DNA from: Bryobacteraceae bacterium
GTDB taxonomy: Bacteria; Acidobacteriota; Terriglobia; Bryobacterales; Bryobacteraceae
DNA: 37,923 bases
Reading direction: 5' to 3'
Assembly: GCA_030041985.1 (NCBI GenBank)
Contig: JASIAM010000225.1
Span: 1-37,923, forward strand
Position 1 is the stretch's first letter. Each line of letters begins with the position of its first letter. This document shows positions 17,800 to 25,783 of the stretch, piece by piece. The position numbers and the translations under genes were made by a program. The notes beneath the pieces are model-generated. The model had not been told where the DNA came from, searched no databases, and worked only from the letters and a program-made list of their open reading frames with translations.

Positions 17800-18693
17800 A
17801 TGCTCTCCCTTGTCAAGCGAACGGCACACACCGTTCATCGCGTGGCGGCAGCCGACCGGAGGATGGCGGGTCCCTATCTGCGGCTTTTTCGAATGGCAAA
17901 GTATCTGCCGGACGGGCGTTGGAAAAACTATGTGATGAACAGCCTGCAATCGGTGGATTGGCCCATGGTGGATCTTCCTCCGGGGCGGGTGCAATCCGGG
18001 CAAAAGGAGTTTTTCCTGGTTCCCCACTTCAAGGAGGAGGACTTTGCGGCGCACCTCTACCAGCGCCTGGAATACGAATCAGAGGTCACCGGCTGGCTTA
18101 GCGGCCGCCAATACGACTTAGTGATTGAGCTCGGGGCGAACGTCGGCGTGCATACCATTTTGTACTCCAAACTTTGGCCCGAGGCTCGCATCTACTCCTT
18201 TGAGCCGTCACGGACGGCATACCGCCGCTTGCTCGAAAACCTGAATTTGAACGGTTGCAAGAATGTGATGGCGTTTAATTGCGCAATTTCATCGGAATCG
18301 GGGCTGGTGGATTTCTATGAGCCCGTGGACCACCTGACGAACGGTTCTTTGAAACGGAGTGTGGCCGAGTATTTCGCGGAGAGGGTGGAAACCAACAAGG
18401 CGGTGGCACTGAACGGGTGCGAGTTGAAGCAGCTCTTTTCCCCTGGCAAGCGGGCGCTGATCAAGATCGATGTGGAAGGCATGGAACCGGCTGTCATACG
18501 GGCGCTCGCGCCGATTCTGACCACAGAGGGCCCGGATGTCATCATCGAAGTGCTGGACATGACCGCCGGGGAATTGAATGGCATTGAATTTCTGCGAGCG
18601 TACCGCCGCTTCCAAATCATGCCCGGCGGGCTGGTGGAGCAGCAGGAATTTATCCCAACCGAGCACCGCGATTACGTGCTGATTCCGCGGTAA
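17800..18693 (+). CDS. FkbM family SAM-dependent methyltransferase
   Basis: The 297-residue protein carries the FkbM methyltransferase domain in its C-terminal two thirds. Motif I is DLVIELGANVGVHTILYSK at about 106-124. FEPSRTAYRRLLENLNLN follows, and IKIDVEGMEPAVIRAL marks the family's D-V-E-G signature. The N-terminal 90 residues are a variable region. Family members methylate hydroxyl groups on sugars or other small molecules, often in surface polysaccharide or natural-product synthesis; the acceptor is unknown here. The start at 17800 is the first ATG; an upstream TTG at 17788 is possible. A perfect 14-base palindrome (CCGGCCATGGCCGG, 18695-18708) follows the stop codon. Confidence 0.88.
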   Translation: MLSLVKRTAHTVHRVAAADRRMAGPYLRLFRMAKYLPDGRWKNYVMNSLQSVDWPMVDLPPGRVQSGQKEFFLVPHFKEEDFAAHLYQRLEYESEVTGWLSGRQYDLVIELGANVGVHTILYSKLWPEARIYSFEPSRTAYRRLLENLNLNGCKNVMAFNCAISSESGLVDFYEPVDHLTNGSLKRSVAEYFAERVETNKAVALNGCELKQLFSPGKRALIKIDVEGMEPAVIRALAPILTTEGPDVIIEVLDMTAGELNGIEFLRAYRRFQIMPGGLVEQQEFIPTEHRDYVLIPR

Positions 18694-18719
18694 ACCGGCC
18701 ATGGCCGGCAACGCAGTGC

Positions 18720-18738
18720 GAACATAGATTCTATGTTC
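18720..18738. promoter_or_regulatory. Inverted repeat overlapping a start codon (possible operator)
   Basis: GAACATAG and CTATGTTC form a perfect eight-base inverted repeat separated by ATT. The right arm contains the ATG at 18733 of the LsrG-like gene. It could be an operator for a dimeric repressor, or an RNA hairpin that hides the start codon. No regulator gene lies adjacent. Confidence 0.4.
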
Positions 18739-19038
18739 ATTCTCATCGTTCACATCCACGTCAAGCCGGAACATGTTGAAGCCTTTCGCCAAGCCACAAT
18801 GGAGAACGCGCGCAATAGCATCCAGGAGGAAGGCATCGCCCGCTTCGATCTGCTCGAACAGACCGACGATCCCACGCGCTTCGTTCTCTATGAGGCGTAT
18901 CGCGATCCGGACGCTCCGGCGAAGCATCGCGAAACCGCGCATTACAACGCCTGGGTGCAGAAGGTGGCGGACATGTTCGTGGAGCCGCGCACCCGCACCA
19001 CCTTCCATAACGTGTTTCCGTCCGATCAGAACTGGTAG
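18733..19038 (+). CDS. LsrG-like antibiotic-biosynthesis-monooxygenase-fold protein
   Basis: The 101-residue protein has the dimeric ferredoxin-like ABM fold: FILIVHIHVKPEHVEAFRQA, then QEEGIARFDLLEQ, FVLYEAYRDPDAPAKH and a C-terminal TTFHNVFP. The order QEEG-RFD-YEAY-H-T-HY resembles LsrG, the isomerase that degrades phosphorylated autoinducer-2. Many relatives are instead quinol monooxygenases or have unknown substrates. No lsr transport or kinase genes are present, so the AI-2 role is unlikely to be the right one without more evidence. It is five bases upstream of the iron-type dehydrogenase gene and probably co-translated with it. Confidence 0.8.
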   Translation: MFILIVHIHVKPEHVEAFRQATMENARNSIQEEGIARFDLLEQTDDPTRFVLYEAYRDPDAPAKHRETAHYNAWVQKVADMFVEPRTRTTFHNVFPSDQNW

Positions 19039-19043
19039 GCGCG

Positions 19044-20180
19044 ATGTGGTTCGAATTCGCTACCGCGGATCGCATTTTGTTCGGCGCGGGCACAGTGAAA
19101 GAGGCGCCTTCCGCAGCCGCCGCTTTGGGGCGCAGAGCGCTTCTGGTAACGGGGCGCACGGGACTCCGCGCTACGCTGGGCGCGTGGGAATCCTGCCCAC
19201 GATTTGCCGTTGCGGGCGAGCCCACGATTGATCTGGTGCGCCGGGGAATCGCGGCTGCGCGTGAAGAAGGCTGCGATCTGGTGATCGCGATCGGCGGCGG
19301 GAGCGCGATGGATGCCGGCAAAGCGATTGCTGCGCTGCTCACCAATCCGGGCGATCCACTCGATTACCTGGAGGTCATCGGGCGGGGCCGGCCGCTGGAG
19401 CGCGATCCAGCGCCGTTTATCGCCATCCCCACTACCGCGGGCACGGGATCGGAAGTGACACGCAATGCTGTGCTGGGATCTCCGGAACAACAGGTGAAAG
19501 CCAGCTTACGCAGCCCGCGCATGCTGCCCACACTGGCAGTGATCGACCCCGAACTGGCGCTCGACCTTCCGCCCGCGATTACTGCGTCGACCGGCCTGGA
19601 CGCCCTGACGCAGTTGATTGAGCCCTACGTTTCGATTCGCGCCAATTGGATGACCGATCTGTTCTGCCGGGAGGGCATGCGGGTGGCGGCCAAGCCGCTA
19701 CGCCTGGCGTTTCACAGCGGAGCGAACAGCGAGGCGCGAACCGGTATGGCGTGGGCAGCGCTACTGGGGGGCCTGGCACTGGCAAACGCAGGTTTGGGCG
19801 CGGTGCATGGTTTCGCCGCACCCATCGGCGGCATGTTTTCGGCGCCGCATGGCGCCATCTGCGCCGCGCTGCTGCCGCATGCCATGGCCATCAATCTCGA
19901 AGCGCTGCGCGCGCGCAACACCGGAAGCACGGCGATCGAGCGCTACCGGCACGTTGCCTGTCTGCTTACGGGAAACCCTGACAGCACAGCCGAAGACGGT
20001 GTGATCTGGGTGGCCACGCTTTGCCGGGAGCTGGAGATTCCGCCTCTGCGCACTTATGGGATTAGTGAGAGCGATATACCAGCGCTGGTGGAAAAGGCTG
20101 GCCGGGCCAGCAGCATGAAAGGGAACCCCATTGCGCTGGAAGAGAAGGAACTGCGGGAAATAGTGGCGCGGGCGATGTAA
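19044..20180 (+). CDS. Iron-containing (group III) alcohol dehydrogenase
   Basis: The 378-residue protein has the two-domain architecture of iron-type dehydrogenases. The NAD(P)-binding GGGS is at 84-87 within IAIGGGSAMDAGKA, and IPTTAGTGSEVTRN is near 128-141. The metal-site region has Asp186 in TGLDALTQ, His255 in AVHGFAAP and His269 in SAPHG. The usual His four residues after the Asp (as in FucO, D-x-L-T-H) is Gln190 here. The protein probably reduces an aldehyde or ketone or oxidises an alcohol; the substrate is unknown. Pairing with the LsrG-like gene suggests a two-step conversion of a small carbonyl compound. The ATG at 19044 is the natural start. Confidence 0.88.
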   Translation: MWFEFATADRILFGAGTVKEAPSAAAALGRRALLVTGRTGLRATLGAWESCPRFAVAGEPTIDLVRRGIAAAREEGCDLVIAIGGGSAMDAGKAIAALLTNPGDPLDYLEVIGRGRPLERDPAPFIAIPTTAGTGSEVTRNAVLGSPEQQVKASLRSPRMLPTLAVIDPELALDLPPAITASTGLDALTQLIEPYVSIRANWMTDLFCREGMRVAAKPLRLAFHSGANSEARTGMAWAALLGGLALANAGLGAVHGFAAPIGGMFSAPHGAICAALLPHAMAINLEALRARNTGSTAIERYRHVACLLTGNPDSTAEDGVIWVATLCRELEIPPLRTYGISESDIPALVEKAGRASSMKGNPIALEEKELREIVARAM

Positions 20181-20186
20181 AAACAA

Positions 20187-20209
20187 AGTTATCAGTTTTC
20201 AGTTATCAG
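20187..20209. repeat. Heptamer repeat (TTATCAG/TTTTCAG) after the dehydrogenase gene
   Basis: GTTATCAG, TTTTCAG and TTATCAG follow each other in register just six bases after the stop codon of the dehydrogenase gene. The unit is the same as in the elements near 2.1 and 24.3 kb, but only one arm is present. Confidence 0.6.
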
Positions 20210-20215
20210 CCCCCC

Positions 20216-20251
20216 AAAAAAATGTGGCGCAGGTTGGGTTGCCTGCGCCAC
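20216..20251 (-). terminator. Intrinsic terminator of TonB-dependent receptor A
   Basis: On the minus strand GTGGCGCAGG and CCTGCGCCAC form a perfect ten-base stem around an eight-base loop. An A and seven T residues follow directly. It lies 25 bases after the stop codon of the receptor gene. The core GGCGCAGG/CCTGCGCC recurs after receptor B at 25730-25752. Confidence 0.85.
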
Positions 20252-20276
20252 GGGGAAAACTACCCTTCAACACAAA

Positions 20277-23200
20277 TCAGAATGAGAAGCGTGCGATGAT
20301 CGTGCCTGTGCGGCCCAACAGGTAGGGCGCCGTGGCATAAACGCTGCCGGTCGGCAAATAGGCGTCGATGACGCCGAACCCGCTGGTGAGAATGGAGCCA
20401 TTGCCCGCGCCCCTGACCACCGGGTTCTGCGGATTCACCGTGCTCGGCGCAGGCATCAACGTACGGTTGAAGATGTTCACAAATTCGGCGCGGACGGAGA
20501 GGTTGTAAGTATGGTCTCCGCGATGCACGCGAAAATTCCGGCCGATATTGGCATTCTCAGAGGGGATCCGCGGAGCGCGGAAATCTTTGTAGTAAACCGT
20601 GGCGGTGGTGGAACCCGCGAAGCCAGGACCGGCTGCCGCGCAAACGCCATTTTGAGGGCATGGCTCCCAGGCGGCTGGATTCAACACCTGCGTGTTGTAG
20701 GGGTTGTAGGTGCCCAGGTCGTTGATGTTGACGCCGGAAGTATACAAGGGCGCGCCCGGAACCCGGATATCCTCGCTGGGGAGGAAATTCAGAGTGGGGC
20801 TGATCGGAGGAGCCAGAAATTGGCCGCTCTGATAATTCGAGAACCAGCCCACCTGCCAATCGCTGACAATCGCGTTGGCAACTTTCGGCAGGAACGAAGC
20901 TTTGGGCACTACGTAGATCAAATTGAAGTTCAGATCGAACGGCGGGATCTGCTGCAATTCCCACCGGGCGCTCTGGTCATTGAAAAAGTCCTGGGGAGCG
21001 GGGCGCAAGAAGCCCTGGGCCCAGGTGAAGGAGCCGCCAGCCTGTAGGCCATGAGAAAGGCGCTTGGTGGTTTTGATCTGTAGCGAATCGTACTTGGAAT
21101 CACCCGTGGGGGAATTGGAGGGCTCGATCGCGCCGTATTGCGGGAAGGGATAAAGAGCGCTCTGCAGCGAGCTGGACATCGGGAACCCGGCATAGGGCAC
21201 CGGCAGTTTGACCCCACGCGAAGCCAGCGCGGCAGAGACTTGCGGGCTGTTGAGCGGCTGCTGCAGCAGTAGATAATCGGCGTAGTTGTTGTAACTCGAG
21301 CTGCTGCAGACGCCACTGCCGCTGGAGCAGGGACCAGTTCCCGGATAGGGGTACAAACCATAGGTGGAGTATTGCTGGGCGGAGGTTTGGCTCAGAAAGC
21401 CTGTAGTGATGCCCTGCAGCCAGGCGGCGCGATTGGCCACATAGGAAGCATCCACGATCCAGTTGCTGGTGATTTCCCGCTCGAAGCCCAAGCTGAATTG
21501 GCTGACGCGGGGGGGGCGGTTCTCGTTGGCATCCGGCACATAAGGATCCGATACTCCCGGAATACCGACCGTCCCCGGAACTGGATAGATATAGGGATCG
21601 GTTACCGGCCAGGTGGGCGCCACAATAGCACCCGGAGTGTTGATGTTGACGTATTGCGCGTTGTTCGGGAGGGGAGCCAGGGGATAAACGCCGTTGGTGC
21701 CAATCGTGGCGCCCGCCGCGTTGGCGACGAACTGATAATTGATTCCCCAGCCGCCGCGAAATACTGTCTTTGGCGTGATCTGATAGGCGGCGGCAATCCG
21801 CGGCCCGATTGCATATGGGTAAGCCGACTGGTAGAACGAGCAGTTGCAGGTGCTGGCGTATTGTACGGCGCCGGGATGGCCACCAGCGTTTGCGTTTGCC
21901 AAAGTCTCATCCAACTGGCCTAAGCGTCCGTACTGCTCATGCTCCGGAGTCGCGTAATCCCAGCGCAGGCCGTAATTCAACGTCAGCTTGCGAGTGACTT
22001 TCCAGGAGTCCTGAATGAACAAACCCCACTCCTGATTACCCTCCCGGGTAAACTCGCCTGGGGTTTGCGTTGTCGACGTATAGTCGCCGAGCAGAAAACT
22101 TGCGTAGCCGTAGCCTTGTGTATATCCATTGAAACTCACAGTGGGCGTGAAGGGCTCCGCGGTCGGACCAACTCCGGTTGCCAAAGTCACTCCCGAGAAG
22201 GCCCCGGTGTAAGCCTGCTCCAGATACATCTCGGCGCCCAGTTTGTAAGTATGATTGCCGTGAACCCACGTCGCGTTGGCGTTATAGGTAGGCTTTTCTT
22301 CATAATTCTGTGACTGGATTTGCCCGGACGTTCCGATATTCTGCATGCCGCCTCCGACGGCACCGTTCAAGCAGCCGACGGCGCCCCCGGCGGCTGGCAC
22401 ACACATGCCGGTCACACTGGGGAACTGGCGGTCCTGTACGAAGCCTGTGAGATCGAAATTGGAGGGGTTGAAGCTTAGGAAGGGCGCCCGGTCGCTGAAA
22501 CTGGTGTGATAGTAGCCCGCGCCCAAATGGAGCAGAAGAGTGGGAGTCAGAGTGCGGTCGTAGTTCAAACGGTAAGTGTCGGTGGGAATAAAGGTACCGC
22601 GATAGCCGCCGATCTCCTGCGGCAGACCGTCCGCATTGCCCAGAGGAGAAGAGATCTGGCTCTCAGTGTTGTTGCGCGACCAGTAGAAGGAGACTTTGTC
22701 CTTGGAAGAAATAATCTGATCGATTTTAACCGCCGGAATCGCCGAATAGCGGTTACCGGCGATGCTCCCGTTATAGTTGTTCACGAGGTTGGCGTTTTGG
22801 GGATTGGGAAACAGGTTCTGAAACGCCACGGAACTCGCGGCGAAGCGGCTTGCGGGAATGACATTGTTGGCAAACGGTAGAGCGTACATCAGACCATTGG
22901 CGGCGGTGGCGCGAGAGAGGGGATCGTAGATTTCGTTGGCGTAGGTCGGATGGCCCGCGGGGTCTGTGTAACCGGCGCCGCCTAGAGGAGTGGTCGGGAT
23001 ACCATACGCCGCGCAGAGGCTGCAATTGCCGTTGACGGAAATAGCGGAGAAATCGCCCGTCCGCATCGCGGCGGTGGGCACGGTATCGCTGAAGTTGTAC
23101 TGCGCGCCTTCCAGGTACTGCTCGTAGGCGAAGAAGAAGAAAGTTTTGTCTCTTCCGTCGTAAATTTTGGGGATGCGGACGGGACCGCCGAAGGTGCCGC

Positions 23201-24113
23201 CGAAATCGTTGCGGCGGTTGCGCGGCCTCGCCTTTCCGCCAACACCGTTGCTGGAGAAAGGATCGCCCGCATTCAAGTCTTCATTGACCCACTCTTCAAA
23301 AGCGGTGCCGTGAAACTGATTGGTGCCGGATTTCATGGTCATGTTGATGACTACGCTGCCGGCCTGTCCGAACTCAGGCATGTAATTACTGGTCTGGTAG
23401 GCGACTTCCTGAACCGCGTCTACGTTCGGCTGGGCCATTTGCGTGTAGTCGTAAGTGCCGAAAATGCGAGACGTGGCATCCTGGCCTTCAATGCGCATGG
23501 TCTCCGTGAGGGGCGCGGCAAAGGGACTGGAAGCCGTTGCAAAGGAACCGCCCAGACCATTAATCACGAATGTGCCGCTGGTGGCATAGTCGCTAACTCC
23601 CGGAAGTGTCTCGAGGGTATTGTATGGATTGCGGTATCCGGAGGTGCCGGAGTTGATGGTGCCGATGCCCATGAAGGGGAGGTCGAGAGTCTGCTCCAGG
23701 GTAACGTTGTGGGCCACGTCACCGCTCTCGGTCTTGAGGAGCGATGCCTCTGCGGCAACGGTTACGGTTTCGGTGGCGGCGCCGATTTCGAGAGTAATGT
23801 CTTCCCTCAAGACCTGTGTCGCCGCAATCACCAGATTGGTGTGCGTGTAAGTTTTGAAACCCTGGGCCGTGGCCGTAATTTCATAGTTGCCCACCGGCAG
23901 GTTCGGAATGGCATAATTGCCTGCCGTGGTCGATGCCGCGGAATAATTGGCTCCTGTATCTATGTTCTTGGCGGATACCGTTACTCCGGGGACCACGAGC
24001 CCAGTCGGATCAGTAACAGTGCCCGTGATAGTTCCTGTCGCTCCCTGGCCGAATGCCAGCGAAACCGCAAGCACCAGCCAAGCTACCAGGCGCAAAGACG
24101 CACCAATGCGCAT
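20277..24113 (-). CDS. TonB-dependent receptor A, Oar-like, with carboxypeptidase-regulatory domain
   Basis: This 1278-residue outer-membrane protein begins with a signal peptide ending near SLAFGQG. A carboxypeptidase-regulatory-like domain (about 25-105: GTITGTVTDPTGLVVPGVTV, GNYAIPNLPVGNYEITATA) follows. A TonB-box-like ETVTVAAEA, a plug domain (TMRIEGQDATSR, MPEFGQAGSVVINMTMKSG) and a long barrel ending in GTIIARFSF complete it. The TonB box and plug predict energy-dependent uptake of a large substrate; the Oar-like group is often linked to glycans, peptides or adhesion. Extracellular loops contain several closely spaced cysteines (CSLCAAYG, CNCSFYQ). The ATG at 24113 has AGGAGG seven bases upstream. 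It is a close paralogue of the receptor at 25784-29605. Confidence 0.92.
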   Translation of the reverse strand: MRIGASLRLVAWLVLAVSLAFGQGATGTITGTVTDPTGLVVPGVTVSAKNIDTGANYSAASTTAGNYAIPNLPVGNYEITATAQGFKTYTHTNLVIAATQVLREDITLEIGAATETVTVAAEASLLKTESGDVAHNVTLEQTLDLPFMGIGTINSGTSGYRNPYNTLETLPGVSDYATSGTFVINGLGGSFATASSPFAAPLTETMRIEGQDATSRIFGTYDYTQMAQPNVDAVQEVAYQTSNYMPEFGQAGSVVINMTMKSGTNQFHGTAFEEWVNEDLNAGDPFSSNGVGGKARPRNRRNDFGGTFGGPVRIPKIYDGRDKTFFFFAYEQYLEGAQYNFSDTVPTAAMRTGDFSAISVNGNCSLCAAYGIPTTPLGGAGYTDPAGHPTYANEIYDPLSRATAANGLMYALPFANNVIPASRFAASSVAFQNLFPNPQNANLVNNYNGSIAGNRYSAIPAVKIDQIISSKDKVSFYWSRNNTESQISSPLGNADGLPQEIGGYRGTFIPTDTYRLNYDRTLTPTLLLHLGAGYYHTSFSDRAPFLSFNPSNFDLTGFVQDRQFPSVTGMCVPAAGGAVGCLNGAVGGGMQNIGTSGQIQSQNYEEKPTYNANATWVHGNHTYKLGAEMYLEQAYTGAFSGVTLATGVGPTAEPFTPTVSFNGYTQGYGYASFLLGDYTSTTQTPGEFTREGNQEWGLFIQDSWKVTRKLTLNYGLRWDYATPEHEQYGRLGQLDETLANANAGGHPGAVQYASTCNCSFYQSAYPYAIGPRIAAAYQITPKTVFRGGWGINYQFVANAAGATIGTNGVYPLAPLPNNAQYVNINTPGAIVAPTWPVTDPYIYPVPGTVGIPGVSDPYVPDANENRPPRVSQFSLGFEREITSNWIVDASYVANRAAWLQGITTGFLSQTSAQQYSTYGLYPYPGTGPCSSGSGVCSSSSYNNYADYLLLQQPLNSPQVSAALASRGVKLPVPYAGFPMSSSLQSALYPFPQYGAIEPSNSPTGDSKYDSLQIKTTKRLSHGLQAGGSFTWAQGFLRPAPQDFFNDQSARWELQQIPPFDLNFNLIYVVPKASFLPKVANAIVSDWQVGWFSNYQSGQFLAPPISPTLNFLPSEDIRVPGAPLYTSGVNINDLGTYNPYNTQVLNPAAWEPCPQNGVCAAAGPGFAGSTTATVYYKDFRAPRIPSENANIGRNFRVHRGDHTYNLSVRAEFVNIFNRTLMPAPSTVNPQNPVVRGAGNGSILTSGFGVIDAYLPTGSVYATAPYLLGRTGTIIARFSF

Positions 24114-24183
24114 CGAAAAACCTCCTGAAAAAATTTTGACCCACCGCCGCGAAAATACGCGGGGGAAGCTATACGTTTGGGTT

Positions 24184-24213
24184 ATGATATCGCCTAGCTT
24201 TGGTGGGTGTCAA
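24184..24213 (-). promoter_or_regulatory. Promoter of TonB-dependent receptor A
   Basis: On the minus strand TTGACA (24208-24213) and TATCAT (24184-24189) are separated by 18 bases. The predicted leader of about 65 bases contains a small CCGCG/CGCGG hairpin at 24147-24162 and the AGGAGG site. The same arrangement precedes receptor B. Confidence 0.65.
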
Positions 24214-24279
24214 GCGCAGGGTTGAGAGTGCAGGGCTGAGAGCGATGGTGTCCGCGGGGCTGGTCCTTGCAATGCTAAG

Positions 24280-24383
24280 AGTTATCGGTTATCAGTTTTC
24301 AGTCGTCAATTTTCAGCTTTACTTTACGGATCGCGTTTGCAGTAGCTGATAACTGACAACTGATAACTCGTAACTGACAACTA
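24280..24383. repeat. Long inverted heptamer repeat overlapping a stop codon
   Basis: The left part (24280-24319) is a run of TTATCGG, TTATCAG, TTTTCAG and TTTTCAG units. The right part (24344-24383) carries the complementary units CTGATAA, CTGACAA and CTGATAA. Together they can form an interrupted stem with a central loop of about 24 bases. The TAG stop of the methyltransferase-like gene (24381-24383, minus) is the first unit's edge. Confidence 0.7.
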
Positions 24384-25763
24384 CTTCCGATACCAGCCCA
24401 CGGCCTGGCGTACGCTCACACCCGGAGCCTCGAAGGGTACTACAGTGACTCCCGCCAGGCGCATGGAACTGCCGTCAGAATCGGGAAGACGGTCATTGCT
24501 GAGCAGGAAACCTCCGGGCTTCAGCATGGCGCCCGCGTTGGCGAGCGCCAAGGCTTGCCGGAAGGCATCGTAGTAGACGAAGATATTCGTGCCAATTATC
24601 AGATCGAAGCCGGAATCGCTGCTGTCTGCGCGGGGCGATGTACGGCGTTCGAGAACGATATTGAGGTCCAGTGGCTGGCAGGCGAGCACTACTTCGGGAC
24701 GGACGCGCACGGCCCTGGTCTCCAGATCGTGAAAGATCGCGGGCGGAGCGATAGGCGCGACGGCGGCGCCTATCTGCTCGCCGAGTGATCGCCAGTACGC
24801 CACAAGATCAGGAGGCCAGGAGGCGGCGATGTCACGCGGCAACTGGAGAACGTAGCCGATGTTTTTGGCAGCGCGCTCCCGGGCGCGTTGGACGTGCCCG
24901 ATCACGCGGGGGCTGATGTCGAAAATCGAGAGCGAAAGCGAGCCGGCCTTGGCGAGGCCGAGGCGGAGCAGCGAATCGTAGAGCGCGAAGGGTTGGAGGG
25001 TCTGGGGAGGGTAATAGTCGAAGGCAGAGTCTTCGTTCTTGTCGATGAAATCAAGGCCAGGCCCGATTACGGCCACGCGAGTCACCTGGCCTTCGCGCAG
25101 CAGGCCGCGGGACTTCAGATCGCGCAAGGTCTGCTCGATCGAGAAAGCGGGAATGATGCTGGTATCGAGCGAGAGGCCGCGATCCTGAAATAGAGACGAG
25201 CGGTCCAAAGGCGCGTTATGAACACGCTGGGCATTGTTGGCGCGCTCCGCCAAAGCCCTTCTCTCTTCAACCACGCGCAGGAGATTATTGAGGAGGAAGC
25301 GGCCCGTCTGAGCCGGATCGCCGGCAACAGGATCAATCCCCTGAGTTCGCAGGAGCTGCTGAAGGAATAGGAGCCGCTCGTTATCGCCCGGATTGCGCAG
25401 CCCGCTAACCAGGTCGTCCACCCGCGCCCGCAACACTCCGGCTTTGGAAGCTTCCGTGAGATGCTCCATCAGGATGCGGGGCTGTTTGGTGAACGAGACG
25501 CCGTAAAGCAAAAAATTTACAAGCGTATCCAGATCGCCCTGAGCGAGGCGGGCCCGAATAGCCTTATCTTCCTGCCGCGCCCAGGCGAGCCATTGGGCTT
25601 CACCGGCATTGCGCAACACAGCAGGTAAGCCGTTCGGTTGTGCCTGTAGGATGGGCCGGATGGCGGCATAGGGAGCGAAGGAGCCATCGGCTGCAGGAAG
25701 GGCAAGGGTAGTGCAGAAAAGCAGAAAAAGGCGCAGGCTTGCGACCTGCGCCTTGATCATCAT
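24381..25763 (-). CDS. Exported protein with a methyltransferase-like Rossmann domain
   Basis: The 460-residue protein begins with a convincing signal peptide (IKAQVASLRLFLLFCTTLAL, then PAADG). A helical region of about 190 residues follows, then a domain that looks like a class I SAM methyltransferase. This has motif I RVAVIGPGLDF at 229-239, an acidic strand end FDISPRV at 281-287, DLIIGTNIFVYYDAF at 387-401 and LKPGGFLLSND at 414-424. The last two resemble CheR-type enzymes. SAM is not expected outside the cytoplasm, so either the domain has lost catalysis or the N-terminus is a membrane anchor. The start ATG (25763, or 25760) is only 20 bases after receptor B's stop. No other Met occurs before residue 99. 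Confidence 0.7.
   Translation of the reverse strand: MMIKAQVASLRLFLLFCTTLALPAADGSFAPYAAIRPILQAQPNGLPAVLRNAGEAQWLAWARQEDKAIRARLAQGDLDTLVNFLLYGVSFTKQPRILMEHLTEASKAGVLRARVDDLVSGLRNPGDNERLLFLQQLLRTQGIDPVAGDPAQTGRFLLNNLLRVVEERRALAERANNAQRVHNAPLDRSSLFQDRGLSLDTSIIPAFSIEQTLRDLKSRGLLREGQVTRVAVIGPGLDFIDKNEDSAFDYYPPQTLQPFALYDSLLRLGLAKAGSLSLSIFDISPRVIGHVQRARERAAKNIGYVLQLPRDIAASWPPDLVAYWRSLGEQIGAAVAPIAPPAIFHDLETRAVRVRPEVVLACQPLDLNIVLERRTSPRADSSDSGFDLIIGTNIFVYYDAFRQALALANAGAMLKPGGFLLSNDRLPDSDGSSMRLAGVTVVPFEAPGVSVRQAVGWYRK
25725..25754 (-). terminator. Terminator-like hairpin of receptor B inside the next gene's signal-peptide codons
   Basis: On the minus strand AAGGCGCAGG and CCTGCGCCTT form a perfect ten-base stem with a seven-base loop; the last bases run into TTTTT. 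It lies 30 bases after receptor B's stop codon but also nine bases into the downstream coding sequence, whose residues KAQVASLRLF it encodes. Its core matches the terminator of receptor A. Confidence 0.65.
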
Positions 25764-25783
25764 TTCAGGCTACACCCGGCATC

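Noticed and set aside
18733-19038. Assigning lsrG and an AI-2 degradation role
   Set aside because: Similarity is at fold and motif level only, and no lsrACDBFK genes are in the window.
24280-24383. Repeated short units that look array-like
   Set aside because: The units are heptamers in inverted arms without unique spacers of constant length, so this is not a CRISPR array.
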